Origin: Nemorincola caseinilytica
GTDB taxonomy: Bacteria > Bacteroidota > Bacteroidia > Chitinophagales > Chitinophagaceae
DNA: 64,000 nucleotides
Assembly (NCBI RefSeq): GCF_039540515.1
Contig: NZ_BAABFA010000001.1
Location: forward strand, 1 to 64,000
Direction: 5' to 3'
Positions 9,101 through 16,924 of the stretch are shown piece by piece. Within the stretch, counting starts at the first letter, position 1, and each line of letters starts with the position of its first letter. A program made the translations under genes and the position numbers. The notes beneath the pieces were generated by a model. The model did not search any database. It saw nothing but the letters and a program-made list of their open reading frames with translations, and had not been told where the DNA came from.

Positions 9101-9120
9101 ATTTTCAAAATAAAGGAACT

Positions 9121-9966
9121 ATGAAAAAGACATTGCTTTCCAATATCGCCTTCGTACTTCTGTGCTCTTTTATGCTCCTGGCCTGCACCAAGGAGAAAAA
9201 TGAAGAGAACAAAAGCTATCGCAAGGATTCCAGCAGTTTCATCCCCACAGCAACGGCCGTTCTGGACGACCTGAAAAAGTATACGTTCGGCACAGGGAAT
9301 TCTACCATTGCAGAGGCGGAGAAGATACTCAAATTCCTGGGTGAAGATGTGGAGATACACTACCTGCCCAACGCTCCGGGATATGTATGTGGCAAGTACA
9401 AGTCGGGCTGGCACCTCATGATAAGCCCCGGCCCCGACCCTAAAGATTATTTATGCAACTACGGCAATGATGACGCACATGAATTTGTGGATAGTCCCAA
9501 CATTGCTAACATCTTCGGCATAAGGCCCAACATCAATACAGGCACCAACATAGGTAGTGGCGGTAGTGGTGGTTCAGGTGGTAGTGGCGGCTCAGGTGGT
9601 AGCGGTGGTTCTGGGGGCTCAGGTGGTTCCGGGGGCGGTAGCGGCGGAGGCTCCGGCACCAGCTATGCTATATTTTTTTATGGAAATGCAGCCAATGGCA
9701 GGGAGATACAGGTGACCCTCAATGGCACGCTTATACTGCTTTCTGCCGGTAATGCCAAGGTGCTCTATACCAATTGGGGTACCTCAAAACCTACCTGCAG
9801 CACAGAGGAGAAACAGAGCGGCTGGGATGCTTCACTGGTGAATGTGATAAGGGTTCCCATCACACAGTCTCACAATACCTGGACCGCTAAAGAGGCTACT
9901 ACATCAAAGTCCTGGTCCGGCTCCTTCGACAAAAGCAGTAGCTGTAGTATCGTAGAGATCAAATAA
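9121..9966 (+). CDS. Lipoprotein with a long (Gly-Gly-Ser)n linker
   Basis: 281 residues, exported and probably lipid-anchored: a lysine start, a hydrophobic helix and a lipobox ending LLAC (Cys 22). The N-terminal half (about 40-140) is a globular domain I do not recognise (motifs EAEKILKFLGEDVEIHYLP and GYVCGKYKSGWHLMISPGPD). A tract of GGS/GGG repeats (about 144-178) joins it to a C-terminal domain of about 100 residues with paired cysteines and Ser/Thr-rich strands. Preceded by AAAGGAAC and a two-element promoter. It lies between two paralogous PAS-LuxR regulators, which are candidates for controlling it. Confidence 0.8.
   Translation: MKKTLLSNIAFVLLCSFMLLACTKEKNEENKSYRKDSSSFIPTATAVLDDLKKYTFGTGNSTIAEAEKILKFLGEDVEIHYLPNAPGYVCGKYKSGWHLMISPGPDPKDYLCNYGNDDAHEFVDSPNIANIFGIRPNINTGTNIGSGGSGGSGGSGGSGGSGGSGGSGGSGGGSGGGSGTSYAIFFYGNAANGREIQVTLNGTLILLSAGNAKVLYTNWGTSKPTCSTEEKQSGWDASLVNVIRVPITQSHNTWTAKEATTSKSWSGSFDKSSSCSIVEIK
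9552..9659 (+). repeat. In-frame GGN-GGN-AGY microrepeat encoding the linker
   Basis: About 36 codons of near-identical 9-bp units (GGTGGTAGT, GGCGGCTCA and similar) encoding (GGS)n. Synonymous third positions vary, so it is not a fresh slippage product, but it could still change length between strains. Confidence 0.8.
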
Positions 9967-9997
9967 GATCGACATTTCCTTATCCCTGTGACAAGAC

Positions 9998-10031
9998 CAT
10001 ATGAGCTCCTCCGCAAAAGGGAGCTCATATG
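9998..10031. terminator. Hairpin after the lipoprotein, terminator or operator
   Basis: Perfect 12-bp stem CATATGAGCTCC (9998-10009) with GGAGCTCATATG (10020-10031) around a 10-nt loop. There is no T-run after it, so termination is uncertain. It lies 52 bases before the PAS-LuxR copy 2 ATG. Confidence 0.5.
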
Positions 10032-10082
10032 CGTTAGTATTGCCCCGTTCTATTACCTTCGACAGAGTAAAAGAGGAAACCT

Positions 10083-10844
10083 ATGAAAAGCGCATCTATC
10101 TTTAAGAATGCCGACAGGATATGGAAGGGAATAGCTAAGGATACCGAGGAAGATGAACTGAATTTTGACCTTGAAGTACATAAGAAACTACTCAGCATCT
10201 TCCAGGTAGGCGACTATTACTACTACATATTCAACATCAGGCGGTCGGCCATAGAGTATATGAGCGATGGCATAGCCACCCTGCTGGGCCACGACCCCAA
10301 AGCAGTAGATGTGCCCTACCTGCTGACCATGATACATCCCGAGGACCAGCCATGGTTCCTCAACTTCGAGCATAAGGTGGGTGAGTTCTTCGCCACACTA
10401 TCGCCCGATGAGGTGATGAACTACAAAGTGCGTTACGATTACCGCATACGCAGAGCGGATGGCACCTACATAAGAGTACTGCAGCAAGTGGTGACCATAC
10501 AGCACGATGGGGTGAACCTGCTGCGCTCGCTGGGTGTACATACCGACATATCACATTTAAAGCCGGATGGCATACCTGTGCTTTCGTTCATAGGTATGAA
10601 TGGCGCTCCATCTTATATAAACGTGGATGTGAAAAAGGTATTCGCTGCCGATACCACCCTTAGCGTGCGCGAACAGGAGATACTGAGGTTGCTCATAGAG
10701 GGAATGACAAGTGTGGAAATAGCCGCAGAATTTTCCATCAGCAAGCTCACAGTAGACACCCACCGCAAGAACCTGCTACGGAAGTACGGCTGCCGCAACA
10801 CGGCCGAACTTATCTCTTATGCCATTACGAGCGGGCTGACCTGA
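10083..10844 (+). CDS. PAS-LuxR transcriptional regulator, copy 2
   Basis: 253 residues, a paralogue of the protein at 8235-8996: the same length, the same FQVGDYYY, IHPEDQPWFL, NYKVRYDYRI, RVLQQVVTIQ and VLSFIGMNG segments, and an almost identical HTH (SKLTVDTHRKNLLRK). The regions between differ enough to suggest separate ligands or targets. ATG at 10083 follows an AGAGGAAAC purine stretch. Position and orientation suggest that the pair arose by duplication around the lipoprotein gene. Confidence 0.88.
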   Translation: MKSASIFKNADRIWKGIAKDTEEDELNFDLEVHKKLLSIFQVGDYYYYIFNIRRSAIEYMSDGIATLLGHDPKAVDVPYLLTMIHPEDQPWFLNFEHKVGEFFATLSPDEVMNYKVRYDYRIRRADGTYIRVLQQVVTIQHDGVNLLRSLGVHTDISHLKPDGIPVLSFIGMNGAPSYINVDVKKVFAADTTLSVREQEILRLLIEGMTSVEIAAEFSISKLTVDTHRKNLLRKYGCRNTAELISYAITSGLT

Positions 10845-10990
10845 ACAGGCATACGATACATATATTTGTTTTCGAACCAACTTTTACTTTCGAACTGTGC
10901 CCGATCGGTATTTATAATTCCGCTACGACAGTACGATCGACACGGGGCTACCAGCGTACATTTGGATCCATATACTATCTTTTCTTCCTG

Positions 10991-11479
10991 ATGAAAAAAT
11001 ATCTGTTGAACTGTTTTCTGCTCACCATACCCATAATGGTGTGGAACATACTTCTTACAGATAGTTTGCCACAACCCTTCTGCCCCGCCGTATTCTGGAA
11101 GGATATTCCCCTCGTTCTGTCTGCAGGCGAACAGGTCTCACGAATGGTCATTTTTGCCTGTACGCTGCTAATGCCATTATCCATTACGTCGGGTATACAG
11201 CGTAAAGGTCTTGTGCTTTATATCATCGGTACATTGTTGTATTTCGGCTCCTGGCTGCCTCTTATATGGTATCCACATAGCAGATGGAGCAGCAGCTATC
11301 CGGGGTTCCTGGCTCCGGCCTATACGCCTTTGTTATGGTTAATGGGCATCGCACTTATAGGTAGCAGGTTCTATTTCCATTTGCCATACAAAAGGTGGAT
11401 GTTCATTATATTGTCGGTCGTATTCCTACTGTTTCATATTACGCACACAGCTATCATTTATGGCAGGGTCTATGGTTAG
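10991..11479 (+). CDS. Small multi-pass membrane protein, unknown function
   Basis: 162 residues with about five hydrophobic segments (near 5-22, 50-65, 73-90, 105-122 and 133-152). No recognisable family or catalytic motif. It follows PAS-LuxR copy 2 by 146 bases on the same strand and may be an independent unit. Conserved-looking aromatic and Pro residues (LPLIWYPHSRW) lie in a probable loop. Confidence 0.65.
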   Translation: MKKYLLNCFLLTIPIMVWNILLTDSLPQPFCPAVFWKDIPLVLSAGEQVSRMVIFACTLLMPLSITSGIQRKGLVLYIIGTLLYFGSWLPLIWYPHSRWSSSYPGFLAPAYTPLLWLMGIALIGSRFYFHLPYKRWMFIILSVVFLLFHITHTAIIYGRVYG

Positions 11480-11554
11480 CCCGATCGGCTAGCTGATAAG
11501 GTATTGAGACCTCATCGATATTGGAATGGAGACCTGGCCAATGCCGGTCATCTG

Positions 11555-12037
11555 CTACAGCTTATTGAACATGTATAGCTTGGGGGTAAAGATGTGATTG
11601 CTGGCATTACCTGCCTTGTCCATCATATACATCTCGAACGATACTGTGTCCGTCATGTCGTGTGTGGGGCTATCTATGCGCGGGTTCAGTATATCTATCG
11701 TAAAGTAGAATTGTGCGGTGCCTTTCAGGCCTTTTGAGGGGTCTATGAGCGCCTCATTTATTTCGGGCAGCAGGTAACCAACGAATTGGTTCTTATCATC
11801 CCTCAGGTCTTTGATGTATACATCCCTGTATTGGCCGGCGGGATCATTGCCCAGGTCGGCATCACCGTCCTGGAAGGAGAAAAAGAAAACACAGGTATCC
11901 TGGCTCAGTACCCTTACCTGGTCGTTCGATACGCCCTGCGCCACTATTTCAGGTATCTTTGACATCGTATTCTCCTCGCACGAGGACAGTACTGCGCTTA
12001 GAAGGATACATGACAACAGACCATTACGGATACTCAT
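11555..12037 (-). CDS. Hypothetical lipoprotein
   Basis: 160 residues with a lipobox (LSAVLSSC, Cys 20), so exported and probably outer-membrane bound. The mature part contains an FSFQDGDADLGND segment with Asp spacing like a calcium-binding strand of beta-sandwich domains, and ends with MYMMDKAGNASNHIFTPKL. No enzyme motif. Its ATG is only 13 bases from the divergent ATG at 12051, so its promoter must lie within the neighbouring gene. Confidence 0.75.
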   Translation of the reverse strand: MSIRNGLLSCILLSAVLSSCEENTMSKIPEIVAQGVSNDQVRVLSQDTCVFFFSFQDGDADLGNDPAGQYRDVYIKDLRDDKNQFVGYLLPEINEALIDPSKGLKGTAQFYFTIDILNPRIDSPTHDMTDTVSFEMYMMDKAGNASNHIFTPKLYMFNKL

Positions 12038-12050
12038 ACTATCAAAATTA

Positions 12051-13058
12051 ATGAAAGGCCCTCACAAAACTGCGTTAATTGATACCCACCATATACTGAA
12101 CGGCGATAGCTCCACATTTCGTATGAGGGCGCTGCAGGTTTTTCATTACCAGTATACCCATAACGAGCTTTACCGCCAATACTGCGATGCCCTGCATACC
12201 AATGTGGCCGCCGTGGCAGAGCTGTGGCAGATACCGGTTCTCCCTATTTCTTTCTTCAAGACCCACAATGTGCTCTGCGCCCCTGTCACGGCCTCCGATG
12301 CCGATCTTGTGTTCGAAAGCAGCGGTACCACGGGCACCGTCAATTCCCGTCATTATGTGTGGGATGGCCAGGTGTACGAAGACTCTCTGCTAATGGGCTT
12401 TGAGCAGTATTACGGCCACCCCGGGCAGTATGCCATACTGGCCCTGCTGCCATCTTACCTGGAGCGGGCCAATGCATCGCTGGTATACATGGCAAAAACA
12501 CTGATGAAGATAGGTGGCCATCCGCAGAGCGGTTTTTACCTCAATGAATGGGAAAAGCTGCGCGATACGCTTTTGCAACTAGAGCAGCAGGGCACAAAGA
12601 CCATACTGCTTGGTGTCACCTTTGCCCTGCTGGATCTTGCGGCCGCATACCCAATGCCGCTGCGCCATACCATAGTTATGGAAACGGGTGGTATGAAGGG
12701 GCGCCGCAAAGAAATGACGCGTGATGAGGTGCATGAGGAATTAAAGGCCGCCTTTGGCCTGGCGCACATCCATTCAGAATATGGTATGACAGAGCTGCTG
12801 TCGCAGGCCTATGCGCCGGGCGAGGGTATCTTCAGGCCTACGGCCACTATGCAGGCGCTGGTGCGCGATATCAACGATCCGCTCGATGTCTCTGCCACAG
12901 GTACGGGCGCACTCAATATCATAGACCTTGCCAATATACATTCCTGCGCATTCATAGCTACTGAAGATATAGGCTCTGTAGCTGCCGATGGCTCGTTCAC
13001 CGTCCTCGGCCGTATGGACAACAGCGCCCTGCGTGGCTGCAGCCTTATGGCTGTGTAG
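12051..13058 (+). CDS. LuxE/PaaK-family acyl-activating enzyme
   Basis: 335 residues. Related to acyl-protein synthetase LuxE and phenylacetate-CoA ligase: ATP-dependent activation of a carboxylic acid is the family chemistry; the substrate is unknown. The nucleotide-binding loop FESSGTTGT is at 88-96, followed by LALLPSYLERANASLVYM, METGGMKGRRKEMTRDE and the HSEYGMTELLSQAY motif. The opening FRMRALQVFHYQYTHNELYRQYC is typical of the family and fixes the start upstream at 12051. The convergent neighbour is a DegT aminotransferase; Bacteroidota surface-sugar loci sometimes carry both, which suggests acylation of a sugar or carrier (inference). Confidence 0.8.
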   Translation: MKGPHKTALIDTHHILNGDSSTFRMRALQVFHYQYTHNELYRQYCDALHTNVAAVAELWQIPVLPISFFKTHNVLCAPVTASDADLVFESSGTTGTVNSRHYVWDGQVYEDSLLMGFEQYYGHPGQYAILALLPSYLERANASLVYMAKTLMKIGGHPQSGFYLNEWEKLRDTLLQLEQQGTKTILLGVTFALLDLAAAYPMPLRHTIVMETGGMKGRRKEMTRDEVHEELKAAFGLAHIHSEYGMTELLSQAYAPGEGIFRPTATMQALVRDINDPLDVSATGTGALNIIDLANIHSCAFIATEDIGSVAADGSFTVLGRMDNSALRGCSLMAV

Positions 13059-13123
13059 CTTTAGCGCTACTATGATCTCATTCTCGTTTTCATAGCGCAC
13101 GGCCCTCTCACTGGGAGAGGCCT

Positions 13124-14203
13124 CTAGTTGTTCTGAGCCCTTGCCAGTATGCGCACTATATAGTCCATATCCTCCGGCCTCAGTGTGTGGTACATCGGCA
13201 GGCACAGCACCCTGCGGCTTATGTCTTCCGATATGGGTACTTCCTGTTTGTCTACATAGGGCAGGGTAGAAAGGCTGGGGTAGAAGTAGCGGCGCGGATA
13301 TATCCAGTGTTCGTTCAGCAGTTTTACACTTTTCAGCAGCAGCTCTTCCGACTCGAATATCACCGGGTAATAAGAGTAGTTCCACTCTGCGCCGGGCAAT
13401 ACCTGCGGGCGTGTCACCCTTATATGGCTCATTATCTTGTTGTAGTATTCCGACTGCATCTTGCGCGATGCCATTATCTTGTCTATCTGTTTCAGGTTCA
13501 CCAGCCCCATAGCTGCGTGGAACTCCGAGTTCTTCCCATTCACACCACAAAGCTCGAACTGGTCATTACCTATATGGCCGAAGTTGCGCAGCAGCGACAT
13601 GGTGCGCAGCAGGTTGGCATCGTTGGTGGTCACGGCACCACCCTCTATGGTATGGAACAGCTTGGTGGCATGAAAGCTGGTGGTCACCACATCGCCATAG
13701 TTGAATATGCTGCTGCCCTTGTACTTCACGCCAAAGGCATGTGCGCCATCGTATATCACCTTCAGGCCATGCTTTTTAGCTATGGCATCTACGGCCTCTA
13801 CATCGCAGGGGTTGCCATACACATGGGTCAGCAGTATGCCGGTGGTCTTGGGGGTTATGCGTTCTTCTATCTTCGCAGGGTCTACGTTCAGTGTGCCGGG
13901 GTCTATATCGGCAAATATGGGTGTGCAGCCTTCCCACACTATGCTATTGGTGGTGGCCGCATAGCTGAATGGCGTGGTGATGATCTCGTCCCGCAGGCCC
14001 AGCGCCTTTATGGCTATCTGTATGGCTATGGTGCCATTGCCCAGGTACAGCAGGTGCTTCACATCCAGGTATTCCTTCAGCCGCAGCTCCAGGTCGTTCA
14101 CAAGGGGTCCGTTATTGGTGAGCCATTCGCGGTCCCATATGCCTTCCAGGTAGCTGATATATTCCTGCAGGTCGGGCAGAAAAGGCTTGGTGATGTTTAT
14201 CAT
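13124..14203 (-). CDS. DegT/DnrJ/EryC1/StrS family PLP aminotransferase
   Basis: 359 residues. Sugar aminotransferases of this family convert a nucleotide-keto-sugar to the amino sugar. Visible: the phosphate-binding GNGTIAIQIA segment, YDGAHAFG (Asp152 for the pyridine nitrogen) and the PLP lysine in SFHATKLFHTIEGG (K181), followed by the RNFGHIG strand. ATG at 14203 is preferred over a GTG at 14221 because the protein then begins INITKPFLP, as in relatives. Not in a complete sugar cluster here; the nearest candidate partner is the LuxE-like gene ending 65 bases away. Confidence 0.9.
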   Translation of the reverse strand: MINITKPFLPDLQEYISYLEGIWDREWLTNNGPLVNDLELRLKEYLDVKHLLYLGNGTIAIQIAIKALGLRDEIITTPFSYAATTNSIVWEGCTPIFADIDPGTLNVDPAKIEERITPKTTGILLTHVYGNPCDVEAVDAIAKKHGLKVIYDGAHAFGVKYKGSSIFNYGDVVTTSFHATKLFHTIEGGAVTTNDANLLRTMSLLRNFGHIGNDQFELCGVNGKNSEFHAAMGLVNLKQIDKIMASRKMQSEYYNKIMSHIRVTRPQVLPGAEWNYSYYPVIFESEELLLKSVKLLNEHWIYPRRYFYPSLSTLPYVDKQEVPISEDISRRVLCLPMYHTLRPEDMDYIVRILARAQNN

Positions 14204-14334
14204 GATACAGATGTTGGGCACACATTATCAACGGCATTTGCAGGCGTTCGGGGTATAATGTATGCTATGTCTATGTGAGTGGGACGAAGGTACAAAAATA
14301 GCTTATACACAGTTAGAGGCGCTGATGTATGTCA

Positions 14335-14342
14335 TATCTTTG
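14335..14342 (+). promoter_or_regulatory. Bacteroidota -7 box for the HAD gene
   Basis: TATCTTTG (TAnnTTTG) lies 29 bases before the ATG at 14372. Confidence 0.55.
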
Positions 14343-14371
14343 CGCCCTCTGCCTACAAGAGGTACGCAAAA

Positions 14372-15019
14372 ATGATAGATACCGTAATATTCGATATGGA
14401 TGGCCTGCTGCTCGATACCGAGCCGCTATGGGGTAAAAGCATGCTGCAGGTAGCTGCCAAACACAAGATACCCATCACCCGCGAGCGCTTCAAAGAGACC
14501 ACCGGCCTGCGCATATACGAGGTCACCGATCACTGGGCCACACACTATCCGTGGGAGGGGAAAACATCTTACGAAGTGGCCGAAGAGATACTGGACGATA
14601 TCATAGCCTCTTCAAAGAACCATGCCACCATACTCAGGGGCGTAGAGCAGACCCTGCACCTGCTGCGCCAGAACGGGTACAAGATAGGCCTCGCATCCTC
14701 ATCGCCCAGGCGCATGATACACGAGCTGGTAGACCACTTCGGGCTCACAAAGCATTTCGATGTCATCACATCGGCCGATGTGGTGGAGCTAGGCAAGCCG
14801 CATCCCGCGGTGTTCCTGCATTGTGCGGCATCGCTGGGGTCGAAGCCCACCCGTTGCCTGGTGCTGGAAGATTCTGTGAATGGTATGATAGCCGGCAAGG
14901 CCGCCCGCATGCGGGTGATAGTGATACCGGATGATCTGCACTTCGATGACCCCCGCTTCACTGTGGCCGATGCCAAACTGCGCAGCATGGAAGACCTGAC
15001 ACTGGATATGCTGAAGTGA
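14372..15019 (+). CDS. HAD-family sugar-phosphatase (HxpB/YniC-like)
   Basis: 215 residues, haloacid-dehalogenase superfamily with a helical cap. The DxD nucleophile motif FDMDGLLLDTEPLWG gives D8 and D10; motif II is GLASSSPRR; motif III/IV includes GKPHPAVFLHCA and LVLEDSVNGMIAGKAARM. Closest in pattern to hexitol or 2-deoxyglucose-6-phosphate phosphatases, but HAD substrate ranges are broad. The start at 14372 is preferred because a promoter box lies at 14335 and the nucleophile belongs near the N-terminus. Confidence 0.9.
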   Translation: MIDTVIFDMDGLLLDTEPLWGKSMLQVAAKHKIPITRERFKETTGLRIYEVTDHWATHYPWEGKTSYEVAEEILDDIIASSKNHATILRGVEQTLHLLRQNGYKIGLASSSPRRMIHELVDHFGLTKHFDVITSADVVELGKPHPAVFLHCAASLGSKPTRCLVLEDSVNGMIAGKAARMRVIVIPDDLHFDDPRFTVADAKLRSMEDLTLDMLK

Positions 15020-15041
15020 TCGGAGAGAGGGGAGGAGTGAC

Positions 15042-15392
15042 CTACTCGAACTTCTTAAAATACAGCACAAGGAAGAAGCTGAACAGTATATCTATCAGGA
15101 AAAGGTTGCTTACATACATGTCGCGGTCGTAGACATTCTTCAGGCCCACATACAACAGTGTGTTCGCTATGGTAAGGGCCAGGTAGCCATACACGCCCCA
15201 GCGGCGCAGGTCGCATGTGGCCAGCCAGCATATAGTATAGGCTACCAGCCATGCCACCTGTATGAGGCCGCCTGCCGAGTCTGTACCTATGGCCACCCAT
15301 ACCAGCCCGGCTATATGTGCCCCCGCCACAAATGGCAGCAGTATGGGCGGCTTGCGCACCAGGTCGGTCACGAATGTTTTGAAGCTGCGCAC
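15042..15392 (-). CDS. Small membrane protein, unknown function
   Basis: 116 residues with four predicted membrane helices (about 17-37, 42-58, 65-83 and 93-112). GTG start at 15392. No family recognised. It lies 27 bases downstream of the cystathionine beta-synthase gene on the same strand and is probably co-transcribed. Confidence 0.65.
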   Translation of the reverse strand: MRSFKTFVTDLVRKPPILLPFVAGAHIAGLVWVAIGTDSAGGLIQVAWLVAYTICWLATCDLRRWGVYGYLALTIANTLLYVGLKNVYDRDMYVSNLFLIDILFSFFLVLYFKKFE

Positions 15393-15419
15393 TGTTAGAT
15401 AGAACTGTTATGCAGGCTA

Positions 15420-16787
15420 TTATCCTTTGCTGAACGCGTTCAGTATATCGTATTTGGTAAGTATGGTGAACTGGCCGCTCTCATCCCTTGTCAGTACCGC
15501 GCCATTGTCCTTGTTTATGAAGTTGGTCAGGCGTTCCAGCGGTGTGTCCATGCTCACTACGGGCAGAGCCTTGTCCATCACATCGGCCACCAACTGATCT
15601 TTCACATCGGCCTGCTCTATGAACATTTTGAAGAGGCTTCCCTGCGATACGCAGCCTGCCATTTCCAGCCCGTTCATCACCGGCAGGTGCTCTATGTCGT
15701 ATTTCTTCATCAGGGCCAGTGCATCGGCCACTTTTGCATCGTGGTCTATGGTCACCAGCCTGCGGCGGCCCAGGCCGTTTATCAGGTCGCGCACGGTGTC
15801 CACTTCCAGCCAGCCGCGGTCCAGCATCCACTCATCGTTGTATACCTTGCCTATGTAGCGGCTGCCATGGTCGTGAAATATCACTACCACCACATCATCC
15901 TTCTTTAGCCTGTCCTTTAGCTGGCGCAGACCTGCTATCACCGACCCGGCCGAGTAGCCTATGAAAATGCCCTCCTCCTTGGTGATGCGGCGTGCCATCA
16001 CCGCGCCATCCTTATCGGTCACCTTCTCGAAGTGGTCTATCGCATTGCGGTCATAGTTCTCCGGCAGGAAATCCTCGCCGAAACCTTCCGATATATACGG
16101 ATGTACCTCGCCCATATCCAGCTCTCCCGTCTCGAACCATTTTTTCAGCAGGCTGCCATAGGTATCTATGGCCCATACCTGTATGTTGGGGTTCTTCTCT
16201 TTCAGGTATTTGCCAGTACCTACTATGGTGCCGCCCGTGCCGGCAGCCACCACCAGGTGGGTCACCTTGCCCTCGGTCTGTTCCCATATCTCGGGGCCGG
16301 TCTGCTCGTAGTGGGCCAGGCGGTTGGCCAGGTTGTCGTACTGGTTCACATACCAGCTATTGGGTATCTCGGTCTGCAGGCGGCGGGCTACCTGGTAGTA
16401 GCTGCGCGGGTCTTCGGGCTCCACATTGGTGGGGCACACTATCACTTCTGCGCCGTGCGCCTTCAGTATATCTACTTTCTCCTTGCTCTGCTTGTCGGTA
16501 GTGGCAAAGATGCATTTATAGCCTTTTACTATGGCCGCCAGTGCCAGGCCCATACCGGTATTGCCGCTGGTGCCCTCTATTATGGTGCCGCCGGGCTTTA
16601 TCTTACCTTCCTTTTCCGCCACTTCCAGCATTTTCAGCGCCATACGGTCTTTTATACTGTTGCCCGGGTTAGTGGTCTCTACCTTGGCATATACCTTACA
16701 GGGCAGGTCGGCCACTACACGGTTCAGGCGTACAAGCGGTGTATTTCCTATGGTCTGCAGTATGTTGTCATATACTCTTGCTGGCAT
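15420..16787 (-). CDS. Cystathionine beta-synthase with C-terminal CBS pair
   Basis: 455 residues. A PLP enzyme of the cysteine synthase/CBS fold: PLP lysine K46 in NPGNSIKDRM, substrate loop EGTSGNTGMG (71-80), phosphate-binding GTGGTIVGTGKYL, and YSAGSVIAG near the C-terminus of the catalytic part. Two CBS motifs follow (about 335-455: TIDHDAKVADALALMKKYDIEHLPVMN and the VMDKALPVVSMDTPLERLTNFI repeat). The family makes cystathionine from serine and homocysteine; cysteine synthase activity cannot be excluded. ahcY, also in this window, supplies homocysteine. Confidence 0.92.
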   Translation of the reverse strand: MPARVYDNILQTIGNTPLVRLNRVVADLPCKVYAKVETTNPGNSIKDRMALKMLEVAEKEGKIKPGGTIIEGTSGNTGMGLALAAIVKGYKCIFATTDKQSKEKVDILKAHGAEVIVCPTNVEPEDPRSYYQVARRLQTEIPNSWYVNQYDNLANRLAHYEQTGPEIWEQTEGKVTHLVVAAGTGGTIVGTGKYLKEKNPNIQVWAIDTYGSLLKKWFETGELDMGEVHPYISEGFGEDFLPENYDRNAIDHFEKVTDKDGAVMARRITKEEGIFIGYSAGSVIAGLRQLKDRLKKDDVVVVIFHDHGSRYIGKVYNDEWMLDRGWLEVDTVRDLINGLGRRRLVTIDHDAKVADALALMKKYDIEHLPVMNGLEMAGCVSQGSLFKMFIEQADVKDQLVADVMDKALPVVSMDTPLERLTNFINKDNGAVLTRDESGQFTILTKYDILNAFSKG

Positions 16788-16855
16788 TGTCGGTCATTTT
16801 GGTTTCGTGTGGCGAAGGTAATGAATTTTGTACGGCGTGTTCTTCCTTCTCCCGC

Positions 16856-16868
16856 TGACATTCTGTCA
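16856..16868. promoter_or_regulatory. Short palindrome in the cbs-htpG divergent region
   Basis: TGACA-TTC-TGTCA is a perfect 5-bp dyad with a 3-nt spacer, 69 bases from the cbs ATG and 57 from the htpG ATG. Possible operator; chance is not excluded. Confidence 0.3.
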
Positions 16869-16924
16869 CTAAAACAGGTTTGGAACATAAATTGTTACTG
16901 ACTAAACAAAAATATCTATCATAT

